Of a DNA stretch of 9,644 nt, positions 1 to 5,103 are shown piece after piece (within the stretch, counting starts at the first letter, position 1; each line of letters opens with the position of its first letter). Below the pieces are notes generated by a model. It saw only the letters and a program-made list of their open reading frames with translations, had not been told where the DNA came from and did not search any database. Source of the DNA: Proteobacteria bacterium UBA3413. GTDB lineage: Bacteria; Pseudomonadota; Gammaproteobacteria; Magnimaribacterales; D2472. The translations under genes and the position numbers were made by a program. Where the stretch lies: contig DEOR01000061.1 of NCBI GenBank assembly GCA_002358345.1, positions 1 through 9,644 of the forward strand. Direction: 5' to 3'.

Positions 1-1
1 A

Positions 2-67
2 AAAGATGAAGTATTTTACTTTGACGCTTTTTTGAAATCGAAATCGTCTCATTTGCATAAAAATTAA
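2..67 (+). CDS. Possible C-terminal end of a gene entering from the left (partial)
   Basis: An open + strand frame runs from the window edge through 21 codons to a TAA at 65-67, ending in ...HLHKN. It contains charged and aromatic residues in a protein-like mix (DEVFYFDAFLK). Its stop overlaps the last bases of the convergent M20 gene, which ends at 64. The other two + strand frames close early in this stretch, at a TGA around base 7 and a TGA near base 33. The fragment is far too short to assign a family, and a chance open frame of this length is quite possible. I call it only because something must lie left of the M20 gene and this frame gives a compact tail-to-tail arrangement. Confidence 0.25.
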   Translation, partial: KDEVFYFDAFLKSKSSHLHKN

Positions 68-1425
68 TCTATAACAAATTGGCTAACTATCTGATGCAAG
101 TCTTCTGTACCTTGGAGGTAACTAGCAATATTTACTCTCTCGTTATTGCCGTGTACACCCCTCCAATCCTTGGGATCAAACAAGACTGGATTAAAACCAT
201 AGCTGTCTATACCTAAGTCTCTAGTGAAATGACTATCTGTAAAACCAGTGCTAACTGCAGGGACAATGCGCGAACCAGGATGAAGCTTCTCAGTAACCTT
301 GGCAATATGTTTAAAAAATTCAGAATCAACAGAGGATACTGCTGGGCTAAATGCCAAAATTACTTCAACACTCACCCCTGCTGGCTCTACTAAATCTCTA
401 ATATCCTGAATAAATTCTTCAGCAGTTCGATCTGGAAGCATTCTGCAATCAATTTCTGCGGCTGCAACTGGGGGTACAACGTTAATTTTTTGAGAGCCTT
501 CCAACATCGTTAGTGAACAGGTATCTCTTGTCAGTGCGTGATAGGAAGGTGAGGATTCTTGCAGCTCAGCTTGAAATCTCTTGCTGGTAATATATTTTTT
601 CATATTCGCAAAAGCTTTCGCTTGCTTGCCATCCATCTTCAACGAGAGACTCTTAAAGTAAGCATCTACTGAAGGAATAATTCTAGGTGGAAAAGGATTC
701 TCTCGAACAAGGTTTAGCGCATGAACTATTCTGGAAACAGAGCTAGTAGTTCTTGGGGAGGAGCCATGGCCGGGAGTATCAACGGCAGTAAAGCGAAGCC
801 AGACAGGGACCTTCTGTGTTATCTCTATAGCAAATACTTTTTCACCATCAATGATTTGACCGCTGCCACCTTCGTTGATTACAAAACCTGCGCCTTCAAA
901 TATTGCAGGGTGGTTTTCAATTAACCAGCCAGCGCCATAAATTCCGCCCGCTTCTTCATCAGCAGTTGCAACAAACACCACGTCTCTGTTGAGGTTCAAG
1001 CCACTTCTGTGTAATTTGATAAAGGATACTAACTGAGAGATGCCAGCGCCCTTCATATCGATCACCCCTCTTCCGTAGAGATAACCATCCTTGATTTCAG
1101 CAACAAGAGGATCAGTATCCCAATACTCTTTAGTGGCAGGCACGACATCTGTGTGTTGTAAAAGAATCAAGGCTGGTAAATCCCCGCCTTTAATTCGAGC
1201 CCAGATATTTCCTCTGCCAGGAGCGCTCTCTGCGCTTGAATATTCAATGCCCTCTTGTTCAAAAATATTAGCGTAAAAATCAACCGCTCTTGACTCATTG
1301 CCTGGAGGGTTAACGGTATCTACACCGACGAAGTCTGAAAGCAGCTGAACTGGATCAAGCGGCGCAGCATGTGAGATAAAGCTTAAAGTAAATAAAACAT
1401 TTAATAGAAAGTATTTCTTAATCAT
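64..1425 (-). CDS. Exported M20-family metallopeptidase / deacylase
   Basis: Predicted di-zinc hydrolase of 453 residues in the M20 (carboxypeptidase G2 / PM20D1 / ArgE-like) family, which cleaves peptide or N-acyl amide bonds. Residues 1-21 look like a Sec signal peptide: two lysines, a hydrophobic core and an SHAA cleavage region, so it should act in the periplasm. Metal and catalytic motifs are all present: HTDVVP (His91, Asp93), GRGVIDMKG (bridging Asp123), ADEEAGG (general base Glu157, metal ligand Glu158), NEGG (Glu185) and GVHGNNERV (His425). A dimerisation/lid domain spans about 206-320 with TPGHGSSP (His220). It is the last gene of the glcB operon. Its ATG shares one base with the preceding stop (TAATG), and a strong GAGGGAG ribosome site lies seven bases upstream. 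The substrate cannot be read from sequence; N-acyl amino acids or dipeptides are typical for the family. Confidence 0.94.
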   Translation of the reverse strand: MIKKYFLLNVLFTLSFISHAAPLDPVQLLSDFVGVDTVNPPGNESRAVDFYANIFEQEGIEYSSAESAPGRGNIWARIKGGDLPALILLQHTDVVPATKEYWDTDPLVAEIKDGYLYGRGVIDMKGAGISQLVSFIKLHRSGLNLNRDVVFVATADEEAGGIYGAGWLIENHPAIFEGAGFVINEGGSGQIIDGEKVFAIEITQKVPVWLRFTAVDTPGHGSSPRTTSSVSRIVHALNLVRENPFPPRIIPSVDAYFKSLSLKMDGKQAKAFANMKKYITSKRFQAELQESSPSYHALTRDTCSLTMLEGSQKINVVPPVAAAEIDCRMLPDRTAEEFIQDIRDLVEPAGVSVEVILAFSPAVSSVDSEFFKHIAKVTEKLHPGSRIVPAVSTGFTDSHFTRDLGIDSYGFNPVLFDPKDWRGVHGNNERVNIASYLQGTEDLHQIVSQFVID

Positions 1426-1712
1426 TATTCAACTCCCTCAACTAGAACAACATGACGATTTGATGAATTCTCCGAAAAGGCTAACGCATTTTTATATTCC
1501 ACCGAATGATAGCAAGCATTGGCCTCTTCCATAGAATTAAATTCTACTAGAACAGTCCTCTCGTAAGGGCCGCCCTCCAACTCAACTTGTGCCCCACCAC
1601 GTACTAAAAATTTTCCACCATGCCCAGTGATTGCTGGGCCAGCTAAGCTGACATACTCTGCATATTCATCGGCATTGTGCACATGGCACCGAGTGATCCA
1701 ATAAGCTTTCAT
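1425..1712 (-). CDS. DUF1330 family small protein
   Basis: A 95-residue cytoplasmic protein that I recognise as DUF1330 (Pfam PF07045), a small ferredoxin-like alpha/beta fold related to dimeric alpha-beta barrel proteins. Typical features are the MKAYWI start, EYAEYVSLAGPAI (16-28), the HGGKFLVRGG turn (31-40), VLVEFNS (54-60), the YHSVEYKNAL helix (68-77) and a VVLVEG final strand (88-93). The length is normal for the family. No catalytic function is established for most members. The gene begins inside the end of glcB (ATGA overlap at 1709-1712), with AAGG four bases before its ATG, and its stop overlaps the M20 start. It is therefore probably co-translated with both. A role in handling a glyoxylate-linked or amide metabolite is possible from context only. 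Confidence 0.9.
   Translation of the reverse strand: MKAYWITRCHVHNADEYAEYVSLAGPAITGHGGKFLVRGGAQVELEGGPYERTVLVEFNSMEEANACYHSVEYKNALAFSENSSNRHVVLVEGVE
1433..1439 (-). promoter_or_regulatory. Ribosome binding site of the M20 gene
   Basis: On the - strand GAGGGAG lies seven bases before the ATG at 1425. It is embedded in the last codons of the DUF1330 gene, so ribosomes finishing that gene stop directly at the next start. It supports this ATG as the true start. Confidence 0.75.
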
Positions 1713-3880
1713 TGAGCCTTAAACTTAAGTCTCATCTGGTGAAGAATGGGCTCAGTGTAGCCGCTGGGCTGCGATCGACCTTGGGTAGCAAGATTACATG
1801 CTGCCTGAAAAGCTGTCCCAGTGAATAAAGGAGCCATGGGTTGATACTGAGGATCGCCAGAATTTTGCTCATCCACAATCACAGCCATTCGCTGCATTGT
1901 TTCAATGACTTGCTCCTCAGAGCATAAAGAATGGTGCAACCAATTGGCAATATGTTGACTAGATATCCTGCAAGTAGCCCTGTCTTCCATCAGACCTATA
2001 TTATTGATATCCGGTACTTTTGAGCAGCCTATACCATGATCTATCCATCGCACAACATAGCCAAGTATGCCTTGAGCGTTGTTATCAAGTTCGCGCTGAA
2101 TGTCCACAGCACTTAGAGCAGAGGGATTGGGTAAAAGTGGAATAGTTAGAATATCGTCCAAGCTGGCTTTTGTTCGGCTGATGAGCTTCTCTTGCTGATC
2201 TGACACAAGGATTTGATGGTAGTGCATCGCATGGAGGGTAGCTCCCGTGGGTGATGGGACCCAAGCGCAATTAGCTCCAGCTTTAGGGTGCATGAGTTTA
2301 ATGTTATACATATTCAACATTTCATCAGGCATAGGCCACATGCCTTTGCCTATCTGAGCATGGCCTTTGAATCCGGTCTCAAGACCAGAATCTACATTCC
2401 AATCTTCGTATGCGAGTATCCAGGGTTGTTGCTTCATTTCTGCCTTACGAATCATGGGTCCTGCTTCCATGCTGGTGTGAATCTCATCCCCTGTTCTATC
2501 TAAAAATCCTGTATTAATAAAGATCACTCTGTCCTGAGCCGCTCGAATACATTCTTTGAGATTGACAGTTGTCCGTCTCTCCTCATCCATGATCCCGACT
2601 TTTGCGGTGAGTTGGGTAAGCCCAAGGGCTTGTTCTACAGCAGAAAATAGATCACAGGTAAACTGCACTTCTTCCGGGCCATGCATCTTGGGTTTGACGA
2701 TATAAATACTCCCTGCCTTAGAATTTTGCACTGAACTATTGCCATTTAAATCATGCATGGCAATACAGATTGTGAACATTGCATCTAAAATACCTTCAGG
2801 AATTTCTTGGCCATCTGAATCTAGGATCGCTGGATTTGTCATTAAATGCCCAACATTCCTTACGAGCATCAAACTGCGGCCTGGCAAAGCAAAAGAAGAG
2901 CCATCAGCTCCTTGATACACCCTATCTGGATTAAGATGTCTGGTCATCTCTAAGCCAGCTTTCATGAAAGTTTCCTTTAGATCACCCTTCATTAAACCAA
3001 GCCAATTTCTATAAACCTGGACCTTATCCTCGCCATCAACTGCTGCCACAGAGTCTTCACAATCTTGAATAGTCGTAATGGCCGATTCCAATAAGACATC
3101 TTTAATTCCAGCTAGGTCTGAAGCGCCTATTGAGTGAGTGGGGTCAACTTGAATCTCTGCGTGCAGATTATTATTTCTTAAGAGGATGCCAGAAGGCTCC
3201 TGCAAAGTCCCCTGAAACCCTTGAAATTGATCTGCATTCATCAATGCGGTATTCGATCCATTCTCCAGTCTAGCAATCAATGATCCATCTTCAATAATCA
3301 AGGAGGTCACTTGATTAAACGATGCGTTCTTTAGGGGGAAATGTTTGTCTAAAAATGATTTAGCAAAGGCAATAACTTTATCGCCTCTAATTGGATTATA
3401 CGCTCCAGCTCTTGAGGCTCCGTCTTCCTCTCCTATCATGTCTGTCCCATACAAAGCATCATAGAGGCTGCCCCAACGAGCGTTGGCTGCATTTAAAGCA
3501 AATCTTGCATTCATAACTGGCACGACCAATTGAGGCCCTGCAATCATTGCTATTTCTGGGTCTACATTTTGAGTGGTGATGTGAAAATCGCCGCCCTCTT
3601 CAACTATATAATCAATGTCCTTGAGGAATGTTTTGTACAACTCTAAATTAAAAGGTTGGTCCTTATTAGCTAAATGCCATTGATCGATTTGCCCTTGAAT
3701 CGATTCTCGTTTTGCCAATAATTCTTTATTTTTAGGAGCAAAAGTATGAATGATTGTCTCTAGCTGATCCCAGAAATTCTCTGGTGTGATCGCCAGGCCT
3801 GGCAGAAGCTCATCTGATACAAAGTTGGCTAGCTTGTCTGAAACGGACAAAGACCCTTTTGAAATATAATTATCTGACAC
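1709..3880 (-). CDS. glcB: Malate synthase G
   Basis: Cytoplasmic Mg-dependent enzyme that condenses glyoxylate with acetyl-CoA to malate and CoA (glyoxylate/glycolate metabolism). Similarity to E. coli and Pseudomonas GlcB, as I remember them, runs along the whole length. Numbering from the upstream ATG at 3916, the key residues are: RNVGHLMT with Arg353 (E. coli Arg338), GIMDEERRT with Glu445 (Mg ligand, E. coli 427), FLDRTGDE with Asp473 (Mg ligand, E. coli 455), GCSKVPD with Cys631 and MEDRAT with Asp645 (catalytic base, E. coli 631). QIGKGMW and WVPSPT are also intact. I chose the GTG at 3880 because it gives 723 residues, the family length, with an N-terminus starting (M)SDNYISKGSL. The ATG at 3916 adds 12 hydrophobic residues without family counterpart and lacks a ribosome site; it remains possible. 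It is the first gene of the three-gene operon. Confidence 0.97.
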   Translation of the reverse strand: MSDNYISKGSLSVSDKLANFVSDELLPGLAITPENFWDQLETIIHTFAPKNKELLAKRESIQGQIDQWHLANKDQPFNLELYKTFLKDIDYIVEEGGDFHITTQNVDPEIAMIAGPQLVVPVMNARFALNAANARWGSLYDALYGTDMIGEEDGASRAGAYNPIRGDKVIAFAKSFLDKHFPLKNASFNQVTSLIIEDGSLIARLENGSNTALMNADQFQGFQGTLQEPSGILLRNNNLHAEIQVDPTHSIGASDLAGIKDVLLESAITTIQDCEDSVAAVDGEDKVQVYRNWLGLMKGDLKETFMKAGLEMTRHLNPDRVYQGADGSSFALPGRSLMLVRNVGHLMTNPAILDSDGQEIPEGILDAMFTICIAMHDLNGNSSVQNSKAGSIYIVKPKMHGPEEVQFTCDLFSAVEQALGLTQLTAKVGIMDEERRTTVNLKECIRAAQDRVIFINTGFLDRTGDEIHTSMEAGPMIRKAEMKQQPWILAYEDWNVDSGLETGFKGHAQIGKGMWPMPDEMLNMYNIKLMHPKAGANCAWVPSPTGATLHAMHYHQILVSDQQEKLISRTKASLDDILTIPLLPNPSALSAVDIQRELDNNAQGILGYVVRWIDHGIGCSKVPDINNIGLMEDRATCRISSQHIANWLHHSLCSEEQVIETMQRMAVIVDEQNSGDPQYQPMAPLFTGTAFQAACNLATQGRSQPSGYTEPILHQMRLKFKAQ

Positions 3881-3925
3881 TAGGCTCTCTCTTAATTGAA
3901 ATAGGAATAAAGCCATAGTCTAACA

Positions 3926-3954
3926 AATAAAAAAGATCTCATTAAGTAAATCAA
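3926..3954 (-). promoter_or_regulatory. glcB: Candidate sigma70-type promoter for the glcB operon
   Basis: On the - strand TTGATT (3954-3949) is followed after 17 bases by TTTATT (3931-3926). Transcription would start near 3919, giving a leader of roughly 40 bases to the GTG at 3880 and almost none to the ATG at 3916. An overlapping alternative is TTGAAA with CTTAAT farther upstream. The spacer is very AT-rich, so matches of this quality arise easily by chance. Confidence 0.25.
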
Positions 3955-3977
3955 ATAAATTACTTTCAATAATCTCT

Positions 3978-4006
3978 TTGAATGAAATGCTGCAATAAAT
4001 TAAACT
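3978..4006 (+). promoter_or_regulatory. Candidate promoter for the lipoprotein esterase
   Basis: TTGAAT (3978-3983) and TAAACT (4001-4006) are separated by 17 bases. The expected start of transcription falls at or next to the ATG at 4013, which would make a leaderless or nearly leaderless message. The only Shine-Dalgarno-like bases, GAAGG at 4007-4011, are one base from the ATG, too close for normal use. This is a motif match only. Confidence 0.22.
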
Positions 4007-4012
4007 GAAGGC

Positions 4013-4996
4013 ATGAGAAATCAGACTCCTGTTTTTTACTTACTCTTGGTTTTCTTTGTGCTGATGAGTTGCGGTGGTGGTGGCGGAAGCTCTAATAACG
4101 CCTCCTTGCCAATAAGCAATATCAGCACGCCAGTGATTCCAGCTACCTCATCAAATTTGTTAGCACACACAACAGGAACTATTGATGGAACTCTTGCCTA
4201 CGGAGAAATTTCTAGAACATTTATTTTGTACGTCCCGTCTAGCTATGACAGCTCATCGAAACAACCCTTGGTATTTAATTTTCATGGCTATAGCAGTAAT
4301 GCAAGGGAGCAAATGGCATATGGAGATCTGCGATCTCAAGCCGATGCCAATGGTTTTATCTTGGTTCACCCTGAAGCCCTTGATGATATTTATGGAAGGA
4401 GCTACTGGAACATTAAAGGATGGTCAACAAGCGTTCATGATGATGTCAAATTTGTTGAGAATCTTATTAATTTATTGATGGATAAATATTCTATCAACGC
4501 AGAAAGAATTTACTCAACCGGGATGTCGAATGGGGGGTTTTTTAGTTTTCATCTAGCATGCAATTTAAGCGCGAGCTTTGCTGCAGTAGCATCGGTAACT
4601 GGCTCGATGACATTTGAGACATTTGATAACTGTAACCCTAGAAAGCCTACTCCAGTGATGCAGATACATGGCTCTCTTGATGCCACCGTACCTTACAAGG
4701 GATTGGATGCCCTATCCATGAAATCAATCATGGATGTTATGGAGTATTGGAAAGTGAGCAATGGATGTGATGATTATATCTTGTCGCTCCCTGGGATCCT
4801 GCCTGGCACCTCATCCTGGACTGAAACCTATGAATATAATAACTGCCTAAATAATACGCAAAATGTTCATCTATACGTTCAAGGAGCAGGACACATATGG
4901 CCAGGTTCCAGGTATAGCAGCATCGCCTCTCCGGACTCAAGCAGTAGAATATGGGGCTTCTTTTCAACCTACGATATTAATGGCGTCATACAATAA
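4013..4996 (+). CDS. Lipoprotein esterase, PHB-depolymerase / feruloyl-esterase type
   Basis: Predicted alpha/beta-hydrolase lipoprotein of 327 residues, related to extracellular polyhydroxybutyrate depolymerases, feruloyl/acetylxylan esterases and LpqC. Residues 1-20 form a lipoprotein signal ending in LMSC, so Cys20 should be lipidated. It is followed by a Gly/Ser linker (CGGGGGSS) with no Asp at +2, which favours sorting to the outer membrane. The catalytic triad is Ser172 in GMSNGG, Asp223 in HGSLDATVPY and His294 in GAGHIWPG; FNFHG (88-92) fits the oxyanion loop. Two probable disulfides, Cys183-Cys207 and Cys252-Cys278, match the family pattern. An in-frame TAA at 4001-4003 blocks any earlier start. 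The gene is divergent from glcB and convergent with the TonB receptor. Substrate is undetermined: hydroxyalkanoate oligomers or carbohydrate esters are the main options. Confidence 0.9.
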   Translation: MRNQTPVFYLLLVFFVLMSCGGGGGSSNNASLPISNISTPVIPATSSNLLAHTTGTIDGTLAYGEISRTFILYVPSSYDSSSKQPLVFNFHGYSSNAREQMAYGDLRSQADANGFILVHPEALDDIYGRSYWNIKGWSTSVHDDVKFVENLINLLMDKYSINAERIYSTGMSNGGFFSFHLACNLSASFAAVASVTGSMTFETFDNCNPRKPTPVMQIHGSLDATVPYKGLDALSMKSIMDVMEYWKVSNGCDDYILSLPGILPGTSSWTETYEYNNCLNNTQNVHLYVQGAGHIWPGSRYSSIASPDSSSRIWGFFSTYDINGVIQ

Positions 4997-5046
4997 AAAA
5001 GACTGGCATTAAAAGCATCATTTTTTGTTTCAGCAGCCATATCCAT
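4997..5046. other. Short spacer after the esterase, no clear + strand terminator
   Basis: A-rich and T-rich runs (AAAAAAG just after the stop, CATTTTTTG near 5020) could pair weakly around GGCATTAAAAGC. The match is imperfect and has almost no G-C pairs. Transcription of the esterase probably ends here or in the hairpin just to the right. Confidence 0.3.
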
Positions 5047-5074
5047 AAAAAAGGCCCCGCGTAAGCGAGGCCTT
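5047..5074 (-). terminator. Intrinsic terminator of the TonB receptor gene
   Basis: Arms 5051-5060 and 5065-5074 form a 10-bp stem with a four-base loop. Read on the - strand the stem is AAGGCCUCGC / GCGGGGCCUU with loop UUAC, and the single irregular pair is a tolerated U-G wobble. It is followed directly by a run of six T's. On the + strand the same position is a C-A mismatch and no T-run follows. Both points show that it serves the - strand receptor gene, whose stop is about 30 bases upstream. Confidence 0.9.
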
Positions 5075-5103
5075 CAATCTTATAGACTTAGTTAGGGGAA
5101 AGC

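Noticed and set aside
34..46. Tandem GAAATC GAAATC and a GACG/CGTC pair near the left edge, considered as a terminator or repeat
   Set aside because: Only two short copies, an 18-base loop and no stable stem. It is not distinguishable from chance.
721..1276. Two + strand open frames opposite the M20 gene
   Set aside because: They lie antisense to conserved M20 catalytic motifs and have no initiation signals or protein-like family features.
2085..2503. Open frames of 61 and 71 codons inside malate synthase G
   Set aside because: They overlap conserved GlcB coding sequence in other frames and look like chance openings.
2679..2760. A three-residue insertion in malate synthase G relative to E. 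coli (NGNSSVQNS region)
   Set aside because: Pseudomonas-type GlcB, as I remember it, has a similar NLNGN segment, so this is normal family variation.
4070..4092. GGTGGTGGTGGC run as a microsatellite
   Set aside because: It encodes the Gly-rich linker commonly found just after a lipoprotein cysteine, so it is explained by the protein.
4182..4967. Alternative frames (98 codons + strand, 76 codons - strand) within the esterase gene
   Set aside because: The esterase frame contains an intact catalytic triad and lipobox. The alternatives have no signals of their own.
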